Assembly: GCA_030544215.1 (NCBI GenBank)
Contig: JARZZO010000014.1
Coordinates: 35,183,734-35,247,733 of the forward strand
Reading direction: 5' to 3'
Length of the DNA stretch: 64,000 nt
DNA from: Zantedeschia hybrid cultivar
Taxonomy: Eukaryota; Streptophyta; Magnoliopsida; Alismatales; Araceae
Shown here: piece after piece, positions 21,798 through 33,047 of the stretch
Layout: every line of letters starts with the position of its first letter
Numbering within the stretch: the first letter of the stretch is position 1
Notes under the pieces: generated by a model
Databases searched by the model: none
Seen by the model: only the letters and a program-made list of their open reading frames with translations
What the model was told of the DNA's origin: nothing
Position numbers and translations under genes: made by a program

Positions 21798-22448
21798 TCA
21801 TCCAACTAGGGTGTATCTCTGAGCAACTCTCCTGATAGCCCTTTTCTCCTCAGCTGTGGTGTCTTCAAGGTAGGACTGATCTTCACAGTATTTGGCAATC
21901 TCAAAATACCATGGTTTCTCTTCATCGTCCATCTTTTCTTGCAATTCCAATAGCATGATCTTTCGCTTCTCCACAATATCTCCATCTTTGACCTTCTTCA
22001 TCAATTTCTCTTTAATCCTAAGGGATGAAGGGTCTTTCACGGTAGGTGAAAGATGCCTATGAACGATGATAGATTCAGAGTTTCTGCTGATTGGGAAATT
22101 CAGGGATGATGCGAGAGAAGCTAAAGCGTTAGCTAAGATGTTTTGATTTCGAGGAACATGGACAAAGAATAATCTAGTGAAAAGCTTGGCATAGGCAGAA
22201 GTGAGTTCTTGATAAGGATTGAGTTTAGGATCAAGAGTTCGGCACATAGTAAGCACTTGGCGAAGGATTAGCTGACTATCACCTACAATCTTGAGCTTAG
22301 TGGCACCATGGAAGTGAGTAGTTTCGAGACCAGCTAGAAGAACCTCATATTCAACAATATTTTTGGTGACATGAAAGTCAAATTGAAAGGCTTTGTGGAA
22401 TGATGACACCTTCAGGTGGTAGCAGAATAATGCCGATACCCTTACCAT
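21798..22448 (-). pseudogene. Tat-L second (archaeal-type) RNase H
   Basis: 'NIVEYEVLLAGLETTHFHGATKLKIVGDSQLILRQV', then 'LFFVHVPRNQNILANALASLASSL', show the E, D and A/D positions of an archaeal-type RNase H between the ordinary RNase H and integrase, a hallmark of Tat-lineage elements. The last catalytic Asp of the usual 'ADALA' is Asn here. A linker with a run of charged residues leads into the integrase zinc finger. The N-terminal part ('WTLHFDG...') is in another frame near 22480. Confidence 0.82.
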
Positions 22449-22579
22449 AAGAGTTTAGATCTCCGTCGAAATGTAGAGTCCATATATCATCTTTGATTCT
22501 GTCTATAGACATCATTCCTCATCCGGAAACTCCGATCAGACTGGATCAAAATGAGGAAGAGGGTGATGAGCAAGATGTA

Positions 22580-23749
22580 CTACGATGGCATAGCCTTTGA
22601 TTGCTTTCTGCTAAATATAGATGATATCGAATTGAGAGAAAAGCTTTGCCATCGTGCTAATCGATCGGTGAGAACATATTTCTCTAGGAGGAATTTTATG
22701 GGATTCATCCTAGCGATGAGATGAACTTCATGAGTTACAAAATAGTGCTTCAGCTTCTGAACCACCCATACTAATGCAGCACAGGTCTTCTCCATCGCTG
22801 TGTATCTCTGTTCTGTAGGGTTGAGAAGTTTAGAGAGATAGTAGGTTGCCCTCTCTTTCCCTTCTTCATCTTCTTGTGCTAGGACAACCCCCACCGCGTC
22901 ATCCAGGACAGAACTGTAAAGAGCTAAATGCTTGCCTGAAGATGATGGTTTCAAAATAGGAGGACTTGCAAGATACTTCTTCAATCTATCAAATGCCTCC
23001 TGATACTTATCGTCACAATCAAACTTGACTCCGGCTTAGTAAACTCATAGAACGGCTTACACTTTTGTAAGTGTTGGGGGACAAAGCGGCGAATAAATTG
23101 CAACCTCCTGATCAATTCTCTTAATTCTTTCAAATTTCGGGGATGTGGCATCTCTCTGATAGCCTTAGCCTTGTTGGGATCGATCTCAATGCCCCGTTTA
23201 CTCACGATGAATCCTAACAGCTTCCTTGATGAGACACCAAATACACATTTTTTGGGATTTATCTTCAATTGATATTCTCTTGACCTTTCCAAAACTCTCG
23301 CCAAAACTTTGGCATACTCAGCCTTAGTCTTGGATTTCACTAACAGATCATCCACATACACTTCTAAATCAATGTGCATCTTGTCATGAAATATAGCTAT
23401 CATAGCCCTCTGATAAGTGGCTCCAGCATTCTTCTATCCAAATGGCATAACGATATAACAATAAGTGCCCCAAGGTGTAGTGAACGACATCTTCTCTTGG
23501 TCCCCTTCTGCCAAGAGAATCTGATTATACCCTGAGAATCCATCCATAAATGACAGTGTTTCATAACCAGCTGTGTTGTCAATGAGTACATCTATGTGTG
23601 GTAATGGGAAATCATCTTTAGGACACGCCCGGTTCAAATCTCGGAAGTCAATGCAAATCCTAACCTTCCCATCCTTTTTCATAACCGGGACTATATTTGC
23701 TACCCATTGCGGATAGAGGACAACTCTAATAAATTTGGCTTTATGCAGC
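22580..23749 (-). pseudogene. Tat-L reverse transcriptase (main part) and RNase H
   Basis: RT shows 'GKVRICIDFRDLNRACPKDDFPLPHID', 'FMDGFSGYNQI', 'TPWGTYCYIVMPFG' and an intact 'VYVDDLLVKSK'. A TAG after 'VMPFG' breaks the frame near 23438. RNase H follows ('LASPPILKPSSSGKHLALYSSVLDDAVGVVLAQ', 'RYTAMEKTCAALVW', 'LLEKYVLTDRLARWQSF', 22984-22580). The RT N-terminus is cut at 23750 by a solo LTR and continues at 25802. Together these domains would copy element RNA into DNA and remove the RNA. Confidence 0.9.
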
Positions 23750-25801
23750 TGATCGTTTCGAATTGTGCGTCGTTAAACACATGAAAACGTTCAATCTAAA
23801 TTTATCTGGCTCACTCAAATCAGATTTTGGAAATTTAATAATGATGAGTCCGAGTCGATCCACAGGGAGATAGAATTTTAATTTTGAAAACTTTGGACTT
23901 CAGTTAATCTAAAAAAATAAGTGAAAATTTAAGGAAACTAATTACTTAATTAAACTAAAACTAAGTTAACTAATGTTACCTAAAAATAGGATTACTCAAA
24001 TTAAACAAATCTTTTTTTTCTTTTCTTTTTCAGAAATTAAACACAAACACTTATATAAAAAATAATAATCACAACTAAAATCTATGACAAAGATATTAAA
24101 ATTTAACTACGTGTAAAACATGAATCATCTAAAAATTATGAAACAAATTACAAAGTTTAATTGTTTAATAAACTTAAACTAAATAATCAAAATATTAAAT
24201 TACAATTAACTATCCCTAAACAATTAAACTAATTCTAAACTAATGGGGGAAGGGAAAGAAAATAGATTAAAATAGCCATATGTGGGCTGTTGGTGCAATG
24301 GACCGGGCTGCTGGAACCGCTTGCTGCTGTTGCTGGTGCGTGAACTTGAAGGAAGCAGCTGCTGGGACAAGCGTGCATGGGCAGCACATGGGAGAGGCTT
24401 GGAGCTGCTGGTTCATGGCTGGGATAGCTGGAGGAAGCAGCTGCTGTTGCTGGCAGCGTGGAGGAGAGGAAGAAGGTGCTGGTGGACTGCCGCTGATGTA
24501 CGTGGCTGCTGCTGGATGTTGCTGGGATTTGCTGGCTTGAGCGGCGGGATGCGGCTATGCGCTGGAGGAAGCCGGAGCTTGCCGGATGCTGCTGGGAACT
24601 TGACGTGGAGACCAGCTAGGTGGTGTGCAGGCTTCACCGCATGCATGCATGGAGGAGGCTGGTGCTTTGCTAGCTGCTGCGTGCGGCATGCGCTGGAGGA
24701 AGAACCGCTGCACGTTGACGGCTGCTGCTAGTGCGGCATGCGCATGGACGGTGGATGAAGACGCTGGGCAGCGCGTGCTGGAGCGGTTGGCGTGCGCAGG
24801 TGCTCGCTGGCTGGGCGTTGAGCAACGCGTGGGGGCCGACAGAGACGTGCTTGCATGCGTTTGTGCGCTGGTGGTATACCGAGAGGGGGAACGCGTATGG
24901 GCGGTGCAGTGAACTCGAGTGTTGCCGCGTGGGAGAGAGAAGAGAGAGACAGAGCGAGAGGGAGGTAGAGAAAGACGTGGGAGCGACTGAGAGGGAGGAA
25001 GAGAAACTGGAGAGGGAGGAAGAGTGCGGCTGAGAGGGAGGAAGATAAACCGGAGAGAGAGAAGGAAGAGAAACTGGAGAGGGAGGAAGGAGAGAAACTG
25101 AGAGAAACAGAAAGATGCTGGAAAACTTGGGGAGAGAGACAAGGAATCTGCGTGAGAAAGTTGGGAAACAAAAAGAGCAAGGAAAAATTGGCCAGCGAGA
25201 AGAGAGGGTCGTGGGAGGTTTTATAGAGAGGAAGAGAGAGTCAGAATTGGGGAAGGAAAGAGATTAAAGGAGAAGAAAAGGAAACTGGAGAAGGAGGAGG
25301 ATTCGGAATTGGAGAGAGAATTTCTAAAAAGAGAGAGAGAGTTTTAAAAAATAAAGAAAGGAAGGGATGTGGTTGGGAAATTGGAGAGAAGGAAGGAAAT
25401 AGAAGGTTTTGGGAAACTCTAGAGAAAGAAGGAATCAAACTGCATTTTTACCCCTGCTTTATTTGAAATCCGAACACTAGACCTCCCCCAAATTTTCGGA
25501 AACTCCACCAGCTGCACTGCATCATCGGCATGTCCTGTTCACATAAAATAAATATAAATTAGCGCATTATCATAAAAATATCATCATATTTATTCATTTC
25601 GTCTCGGTTTTGTCGAAAAACCGCAAATGCGCTATACTCCTTTAATCACATGAAATGATGATGTTTTTAAGTCCGAATTTGATGAAATTGGTACCGTTGG
25701 ACTTGTTACACAATTATCTATCATTTTATGCTATTTTGCAGATAAAATCATGAGTATGATGCATATGACTGCCCTTAAATGATCAATTTAACACTTTATC
25801 A
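23750..25801 (-). mobile_element. Solo LTR inside Tat-L reverse transcriptase
   Basis: It is a 2052-bp sequence with TGAT...ATCA ends, flanked by a perfect 5-bp duplication GCAGC (23745-23749 and 25802-25806). It splits the RT reading frame at '...EEVDKL / KAKFIRVVLYPQW...'. It resembles the Athila LTRs: a CGTCGTTAAACAC motif after the end, a shared GTCGATCCACAGGGAGA motif, and a purine-rich GAGAGAGG tract. It is therefore likely a solo LTR of a related Athila family, left by LTR-LTR recombination. GC-rich GCTGCTGG repeats at 24280-24800 give spurious open frames. The strand was chosen by similarity to the minus-oriented Athila. Confidence 0.85.
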
Positions 25802-26820
25802 GCAGCTTATCGACCTCTTCTTTCATTTTCAAAGCCATTTGAGGGTGGAATTACCTTAACTTCTGTTTGATCGGGTTAGCTCTTGATTTCAACATTAATC
25901 GGTGCTCCACTAGAGATGAATCTAACCCCGGCATATCTTCATAGCTCGAGGCAAAAGTGTCCTTGTAGTCTCTGAGAACCTGAACCACTGCCTCCTCTTC
26001 TGACTTAGATAGATTTTGACTGACGAGGACAACCTTAGGTTCTTTTTCAGTTCTTAGATTGATTTCTTTGGTAGGTTCTTCTACAACGGCTGAGGGTTCA
26101 TCAAATATCTTCACTCCGCTAGCTTCAGCCGCGTCCTCGTCATCTTCCTCATCTTCTATAATAGGGTCTTTCTCGTGTAGAAGTTCATACACCCCATTTC
26201 CATCGTCGACTAAGTCATCAACTTCACATCCTTCTGGCAACTGAATGGGATTCTCTAAAAGCTGGAGGATCTGAGAGCAAGAAAGACATCTTAAGGCTAA
26301 ATCATGGAGATATCTATTCGAAATTCGTCTACCCTTAGACTTCCTAGACTTCCTAATCTGACTAACTTCACTAACCTGTCTAGATTTAGACTCTCTGCAA
26401 TTAGGCTCTCTATCTTGACCTAGTGAGGACGAAGAAGAATAAAGATCAGGGGGTACATGATGTGATACAGGTGAATCCTCCAGAGAGGAGGGGCAGAGTA
26501 TGTCTAGAAGAGAATCATGTCTGAGTGACCCTCGCGATGGGGTACAATCGGACAAGTAATATGAAGTTTCCTCAACGAGGATTTGGGAGGAGGAAGTTGC
26601 CAAATTGGCATTTTTTTGGAGATTTTGAGTGTTGATCATGAAATATGAATGAATATGTAAAGGAGGAGGATGCAAATATGAAGGTAACGACACCAAGGCC
26701 AAAGGATTAGGGGGATCATATAGCAATATGTCCCAGATTGAATCATAGATCCTCTTAAGATCGAGATGAATATGAGGAATTAGGTCCCGAGGGGACAAAG
26801 TAACAATGATGGGGGGAGCC
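25802..26820 (-). pseudogene. Tat-L pol segment upstream of RT
   Basis: A long open frame holds a Ser/charged-rich part, 'GRRISNRYLHDLALRCLSC...LLENPIQLPEGCEVDDLVDDG', an acidic run, and near its end 'EEEAVVQVLRDYKDTFASSYEDMPGLDSSLVEHRL', the canonical lead-in to Tat RT. It is intact until a stop right after 'PIKQKLR'. The upstream part, expected to contain protease and gag, is cut by the Athila LTR at 26821. The homologous segment in Tat-R is 43797-44380. Product role is as the polyprotein linker; no independent function is evident. Confidence 0.8.
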
Positions 26821-28912
26821 TGATGCGTATTTAAATGCCGTCGTTGAAACACAAATAGCATCAATCTTAATTTCTGAATCTCAATAAAAATAACAAAGTA
26901 GTACTTGGTTGAGATCGGGTCGATCCACGGAGAAATATAATTTTAACTTTAAAAACTTTGGGTTTTGTTTGAAATCTTGATATAATGTTCTAGTTGAAAA
27001 CTTCCATTTTTAAGCACTTGAACAATATTAATTACATAATTTTAAATGCTTTCAAAAATCTCTAATTAACACCTAGAACCTACCACTAAAACATGATTAA
27101 CTAATTGTTGAGATTGATTGAAGCATATGAGTCCAACTAAATAGTATTAGTCTAAGAAAACAATAAAAATATCCACTAGCTTTAAATGGAAAATAACATG
27201 ATTACTATTATTGCAATAAAACAAATTACAATGGTTCCTAAAACACAATAATAAAAGAAATACTCCCTGACTGTTTAACCTCTAAAATAAATTTATTAAA
27301 AGATGATGTACAGGAAAGCCACTGTGAGAAGCTTGGCTTGGGAGGTGCATTGCGCCACTAGTGGGGGCACTGTGAGACTCGGGCACAATGAACTGTAGGC
27401 GGGGCACAATGAACCGGAGTGCTAGGTCCTTTTTGGCCCGCCACGTGGCTGGCGGCTCCTGGTCGTAGGCAGGCGCGTTGAGGCGAGCAGGCGGGAGGCG
27501 ACGGCTGCGTGCATGGGCGCGCAACGTGGCTCCCACGTTTCTGCCCAGCAGTACGGGCGACGAGGAGCGTTTTTAAGGCGGCTGCAAACTGCCCGGTGCT
27601 GCTGCGTGGAGGGTGCGGGCCCGGGGGCTCCACGTGGGGGTGCTTGGCGGGGCGCTTCCTACCCCGTGGGGGCTCAAACGATGACGTGCAATGGCCGGGG
27701 TGCTCCGCGTGCTGATGCGTGGATCTGGCGGCGGGCTCCTGACGCAGGCTGCAGCTGAGAGAGAAGGGAAGAGAGAGATAGATAGGTGCAGAGGGAGAAA
27801 AGGGTGAGAGAAAAAGTAAGGGAGAGAGGGAGCGCCTGACAGAGAGAGAGATGGCAGACGTGAGAGAGATAGGGAGAGGGAGAAAAGTCTGACAGGGAGA
27901 TAGGGAGGACTACGGGAAGAGAGAGAGAGACGCAGGGAGAAGGAGAGACAGAGAGTGTTAGAGGGGGAGAGAAAGAGTTGAGAGAGAGAGAGAGAGCACT
28001 GCGGGAAGAGAGAGAGAGGGTGTTGGGGGAAAAAGTGAGAGATAGAGAGTGTGCAGAAGGGAGAAAGTGAGAGATGGTGCATGGGGGAGAGAGAGAGTAA
28101 AGGGAGAAAAAAAATAAAAAGCTTTTGAAAACCAGAGAAGGAGAGAGAAAGAAATTGGGAGAGTGATAAAATTCGGCTAGTGGAGGTTGTGGAGAGTTTA
28201 AAAAATTCCAAAGTGTCTTTTTCTTCCCCCCTCCCATGGTTTTATAGAAGAGAACCCCAAATTTTGAATTTCAAAAAGGGTAGTAAATAGGCTTTAAGCT
28301 CCCCCTTGATTAGGGGTCCTCTTTAAAAACCATGAATGTTTATTTTGAAATTTGAATTTAGAAAGAGATATTTGATTTTGATTTTTGAAATTTAGATTTT
28401 GAGTAATAAGTGTTATTTTCGAAATTTGAATTTTATAATTTGAAATCTAAATTTTAAAGACAATAAATATTATTTTTGAATTTGAATTTTGAAATTTCCA
28501 TCTCTCTTTATCTCTTAGCTGGCATGTGGGCCAATTTTGAAGAGCAAAAATACAATCTTGTTCCTTTCGGGATTTGAACCCTGGTCATTTCTTTGAAACT
28601 CAGGTGGGCGAACCACTATGCTATCTTCTTGCTCATGTCATGTATCCACATAAAATAACAGTTATGTTCATACGGCAATCAATAAATTATTCAAATGTAG
28701 ATTAAATAATTGCCGAGAAACTCTTATTGGAAATGAAATTATCACACTTACTTAATCCATGAAATGATGATATTTAGCATTTGAATTTTGTAAAAATTAA
28801 TATTTTGAAAGCATAATCGATTTATCTATCATTCCATGTGGTTTTGTACATAAAATTGAAAGTATAGTATGTAAATTTCATCTATTGTTTATCTAAAAAT
28901 GTGTACTTATCA
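26821..28912 (-). repeat. Athila 3' LTR (2092 bp)
   Basis: On the minus strand it starts TGATAAGTACACA and ends AAATACGCATCA. It matches 41779-43146 closely for the first 1.3 kb. A purine-rich GAGAGAGA tract (about 27770-28160) creates long but meaningless open frames. A tRNA-like block lies at 28564-28640. Confidence 0.9.
28564..28640 (-). ncRNA. tRNA-like sequence with pol III A and B boxes inside LTR
   Basis: On the minus strand TAGCATAGTGG (28623-28613, A-box-like) and GGTTCAAATCCC (28580-28569, B box with T-loop) are separated by 32 nt, as in a tRNA. The anticodon region is degenerate and no clean acceptor stem forms. It is likely a tRNA relic or SINE head caught in the LTR. The truncated partner LTR does not reach this position. 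Confidence 0.5.
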
Positions 28913-28928
28913 CATCCCCCAACTTAAT
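28913..28928 (-). other. Athila polypurine tract
   Basis: The minus strand reads AAGTTGGGGGATG directly before the LTR start TGATAAG. This is the expected plus-strand primer. Confidence 0.75.
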
Positions 28929-30107
28929 CATTGCTAGTTCCTTAGCAATGCAATTATTTGAAAAATTAAGACTACCATGATTAGTAAAAATAATCAAACT
29001 TCATTTTAAAGGAGATCTATTGCAAATGGTAGGCAATTTGAATTCAAGTTTTCATTCTCCCGCCCACTATACTTGGAATCAGGACAGGTGATTGTACATA
29101 TCATTTGAGGTGTTTGGAGTTCATTTCCATCCTGTTTGGTATATCGTTGCCTTCGCTAACCTTTGGTAAAGAACTACCCAGGAGAGAGAAAAGAAAAAGA
29201 GATCTCTGGATTAGTTGGCTAGGCCCGCTTTTCGGTTCTCGCACCAACTCAACACTTTTTAGGATTTGGTCTTATTTTGTTGTGAATGACTTTTTGATTT
29301 AGCGTGATTGTTTTTTTCATTTGGTTGCGCTCTGAGACTACGTACTTTTTGCCACTCTTTTTACTTTACCTGAGGGGAGGATGCGTACTTTTTGCCATCG
29401 TCCTTCCTTTGGTTCTTTTGAAACATATTTATTTGATTTTTATGCTTCTAATTGCCCTTTTTTCGAGATGACCGCCTCCTTAAAGTGTAGAGCGGATTGG
29501 TCTCCTACTACGAATCCTAACTTCACTTTCATTTTGACCTAAAAATAAAAATAGAATGGGTAATCCTACACTTTGGGTCAACTCCAGCAACTCTGCATTT
29601 TCAGGATTTTCCATTCTTTCCAAATTACCGTGTGTGTGAAAATCATCTCATCGTGACTCTTTGTGGAGAGGGGGGTTAATTCAAACTTTTACTCAACTTC
29701 CTAACTTAATATTGATTTGTTTAAGACATCCTAAATGAAGTATGATGGACAAGATTCTCTGTTGGAGTGTGAAAATGAAGAAATTTTTGAAAATTTTGTG
29801 TGAAAAATGAAGATTTTTTTTTTTCTAAAATTTTGTTCATTTTAAACGATTATTCAATATGCACTATGATTCTCCCCCCCACCTTCAATGACATTGTCCT
29901 CAATGGCATGGTAATTGAAAGAATTATTTAACATGGAATCCATAATGAGGAAAGATACAACCTGAGGTATGTAAGAGGCTTCTCCATGTACACCAATGTG
30001 GATGATCTAAGTTTCCTAAAAATAAAAGAATTAGAATAAAAATGAGGAGATTGGATTACCTCTCAATAAGCACTAAGTTTAACATCTTCAGCTAGACGAA
30101 AGCATGC
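28929..30107 (-). other. Athila 3' untranslated region
   Basis: About 1.2 kb between the integrase end and the polypurine tract. Many Athila elements carry an envelope-like gene here; I find no such frame. The stretch is AT-rich with short homopolymer runs and looks untranslated or decayed. Confidence 0.55.
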
Positions 30108-30500
30108 TTATTGTGGATCACTCAGCTTCATTGATTCCAATGGATAATTTTGAATGTTTTCAATGTAATATTTTAATCGTTGTCCATTAACAGTGAATGT
30201 TTGTCTATATTTTGGATCCATAATCTTGACAGCACTATGATCAAAGACTTTTAATTTCCAATAATGTACCTTAGATAAACTGTCAGAGATATGTCCAACA
30301 TATCTCTCAGGTTCTCTAGATACCCTACCAGATGTTCGCAATATCTGTGTTTCATTTTGAGCATTTTCCGTAGGTGTTGTCTCATCTAATGAGACTGTGT
30401 CCCCAGTTTGTGGTTGATGGACCTCATCCAGTACTATCTGGCTCCCACTTTTTTTCTGGAGGAGATATTCCTTCTCTAAGAATACATCTCTCGTGGCCAC
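30108..30500 (-). pseudogene. Chimeric frame: copia-3 linker fused to Athila integrase end
   Basis: A single uninterrupted 130-residue frame. Its first part ('RTSGRVSREPERYVGHISDSLSKVHY') is the copia integrase-RT linker, as in copia-1 and copia-2. Its last part ('WKLKVFDHSAVKIMDPKYRQTFTVNGQRLKYY...SMKLSDPQ') is the Athila integrase C-terminus. The join is near 30262. It marks the left edge of copia-3 and a deletion that removed copia RT, RNase H and 3' LTR together with Athila RT to integrase. The fusion is accidental as far as I can tell. Confidence 0.8.
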
Positions 30501-32604
30501 TAAGACTCTTTGCTCATAAGGTGATAGAAATAATATCCAAATGTCTATTTTGGATATCCCACAAACCTACATTCATATGTTCTCGACTCTAGCTTATCTG
30601 CGTCATTCCTCTTTACATGGGCAGGACACCCCAAACTTTAATATGATTAAAGTTTGGTTTCCTTCCCTTCCATATCTCATATGGTGTGGTATGAACTGAC
30701 TTACTTGAAACCCTGTTTAACAAGTAGGCTTCAGTCTCTAAAGCGTATCCCCATAGAGACAATAGTAATTCTGACAAGGACATCATGGAACGGACCATGT
30801 CCAACAAGGTCCTATTTCTCCTTTTAGATACACCATTATGTTGTGGCGTATATGGTGGGGTCCACTGAGAAATTATTCCATTGTCCTTTAGGTAAGAAGT
30901 GAATTCGAGACTTAAGTATTCACCTCCTCGATCCGATCGAAGAGTTTTAATACTTTTACCAGTTTGCTTCTCTACTTTATTCTTATATTCCCTAAACTTC
31001 TAAAAAACTTGTGATTATATCTCATTAAATACACATAGCCATACTTAGAGAAGTCATCAATAAAAGAAATGAAATAGAGATATCCTCCTTTAGCTTCTAT
31101 TGACATGGGTCCACATACATCCGTGTGTATGAGTTCTAAAAGCTCAACAACCCTTTCACCATGTCCACTAAACGGAGCTTTGGTCATCTTTCCCATGAGA
31201 CACGACTCACAGGTATCAAATAATTTGAATTCGAATGAATTCAAATATCCATTTGAACATAGGTGAGAAATCCTCTTCTCTCCTATATGACCAAGTCTGC
31301 AATGCCAAAGATACGCAGGATTCACTTCTTCTGTCTTATCACTGGAAACCTGCATTACATCATTACATGTATCCAATACATATATTTAATAAATAACCAT
31401 TAGCTATAATCAAACCATTATTGATGATAGAGCACCCAATGCTAGTTATCGTCAAAGAGTAACCAACATTGTTTAAGCAAGAAATAGATACAATGTTTCT
31501 GATAATTTCTGGAACAAAATAACACTCTATCAACTCCAGAATTATCCCAGAAGGTAAACTAAGATGAGCAGTCCCTACAGCTTTAGCAGCAACTATAGCT
31601 CTATTGCCCATCCTTAGTTGGATTTCTCTTTTGTCAAGTCTTCTTTTATTTGTCAGTACCTGCAAAGAATTGCAGATATGAGATGCGCATCCAGTATCTA
31701 ATACCCAGGATGTGGATCTCATAAGAGACAAATTTAAGTCAATGACAAAAATACCTTCATTTAGAATTGCCTTGCAATTCCTTTTCTTGTGATCTGTCTG
31801 TCCACACCGAAAGCATTTCCTGTCTTTTTCATCCTTCTTGCCCTTGCCCTTGCCTGCCTTGGTGATCTTATTACCTTGAGTCGGTTTCTTTCCCTTCTAG
31901 TTATTGGGTGTCTGGGTGGCCTTCCTTTTCTTGTTGGTTCGACCAACAATCATTACAGAGGATGGTTTATCCTTCTTCATGGTCTCTTTAGCGCCCTTTA
32001 ACATATTTAGGAGTTCTGGTAGAGAAACCTCAATCCTATTCATGTTAAAGTTCATTATGAAGAGAGAAAAGGATTCAGGCAATGATTGGAGAATGAGATC
32101 AATGCTAAGTTCAAGATCCAACTTGAATCCTAGCCCATTGAGTCTCTCTATCCACTCCATCATTTTTAGTACATGAGCTTGTACTAAAGCACCCTCTAAC
32201 ATCCTAGTCCTGAAAAGTTTCTTGGAGATCTCATACCTCTCTATCCTATCTTGCTCACCAAAGAGCTGGCGTAGTTGGAGAAGTATAGCTCTACAATATG
32301 TCTTTTCAGATTGCCTCTACAGCTCGGGAGCCATAGAGGCCAATATGTAACATTGCGCAAGGGAAGAATCTACCGACCATTTTGCATAATTTAATTGATC
32401 ACCCTCTTCGGCATCAGCGGGCGGCTCAAGTTGAATCGTGTCTAACACATACACAATCTCTTCGGCGGTTAAGACAATTCGCAAATTACGTAGCCAGTCT
32501 TGAAAATTAGGTCCAGTCAATTTATTTGCATCCAAGATACTATGGAGGGGATTTGACAATGACATGATGATCTGAATGAAAAATAAAAGACAATATTTTA
32601 GCAT
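30262..32604 (-). pseudogene. copia-3 gag-protease-integrase
   Basis: It begins at 32562 or 32604 (MSLSNPLHSILDANKLTGPNFQDWLRNLRIVLTAEE is the gag start). A CX2CX4HX4C knuckle is intact ('CFRCGQTDHKKRNC', near 31800), protease has LDTGCASHIC (near 31700), and GAG-pre-integrase has 'YLWHCRLGHIG'. The integrase core carries 'HTDVCGPM' (near 31150), DRGGEYLS-type and SKRRNRTLL-type positions, and an intact 'LWGYALETEAYLLNRV' near 30740. Frame breaks occur near 32310, 31900, 31740, 31370, 31000 and 30610. It retains the Trp that is TAG in copia-1 and copia-2. Confidence 0.88.
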
Positions 32605-32744
32605 GCGTTCAAGGTTCTAACTTTAGATATGGTTTTCTATCTTAGTTAGCTCCACTATTTTGCGTCGAACTATATGACCCTCAATCACATAGAACGGGAG
32701 ATCACGACGATCATCCTAGTGGGTCGGAATCCCAACAGAACTAA

Positions 32745-33047
32745 GATGCAACCTTGTGGAAAGCACAACAAATCACATCCCATTCCTTGGGCAGTCAACA
32801 GCACTTGCATCGACTGCAATATCCGACTTTCGGCCCCCGAGCAGTCATCCCCCTGTGGAAAGCACAATAAAGGATACTCCCAGTTAGATCGCACCACCAT
32901 TACTACACAGCAATGAGTTCGTGACCCGACCATTGTGGAAAGCACAACAAGGCCAAGTTCAGTCCCTTATCCTATTGAAGCAAGGCTTTAGGGCTGAGAT
33001 TTTGCCACCAAATCATGAACCTTGTGGAAAGCACAACAAATCCATGA
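32745..33047 (-). repeat. Four TTGTG-core hairpins in copia-3 leader
   Basis: Core TTGTGGAAAGCACAA (second unit CTGTGGAAAGCACAA) lies within blocks starting at 32752, 32851, 32931 and 33020. The outer arms are GATG/CATC, CATCC/GGATA, GACC/GGCC and TCATG/CATGA. Copy number and spacing (80-99 bp) match copia-2 although the surrounding sequence has diverged. Confidence 0.8.

Larger units (their letters stand above)
2240..26820 (-). mobile_element. Tat-L: giant Ty3/gypsy (Tat lineage) element, nested
   Basis: This is a minus-strand Ty3/gypsy element with its 3' LTR at 2240-3511 and pol at 26820-20607. Its unusually long 3' part carries two genes on the plus strand (PMD 16260-19281; DUF7745-like 4880-6292). 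The Tat/Ogre assignment rests on the RT motif series RDLNRACPKDDFPLP and FMDGFSGYNQI, and on a second, archaeal-type RNase H between RNase H and integrase. Removing copia-2 and the solo LTR leaves about 13.3 kb. The 5' LTR, primer site and gag are missing because the Athila element interrupts it at 26821. Tat-R is an inverted relative with the same gene order. Confidence 0.88.

Noticed and set aside
24280..25142. Long open frames rich in Cys/Trp/Ala or Ser/Leu/Pro on both strands
   Set aside because: They come from GCTGCTGG and GAGAGAGG low-complexity sequence in the solo LTR; no domain and no conserved counterpart.
27282..28237. Overlapping open frames near the Athila 3' LTR
   Set aside because: The frames change between the two LTR copies and consist of Ser/Leu-rich translation of a GA-rich tract.
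28913..30107. Envelope-like gene of Athila
   Set aside because: The interval is only 1.2 kb and I find no membrane-type frame on the sense strand.
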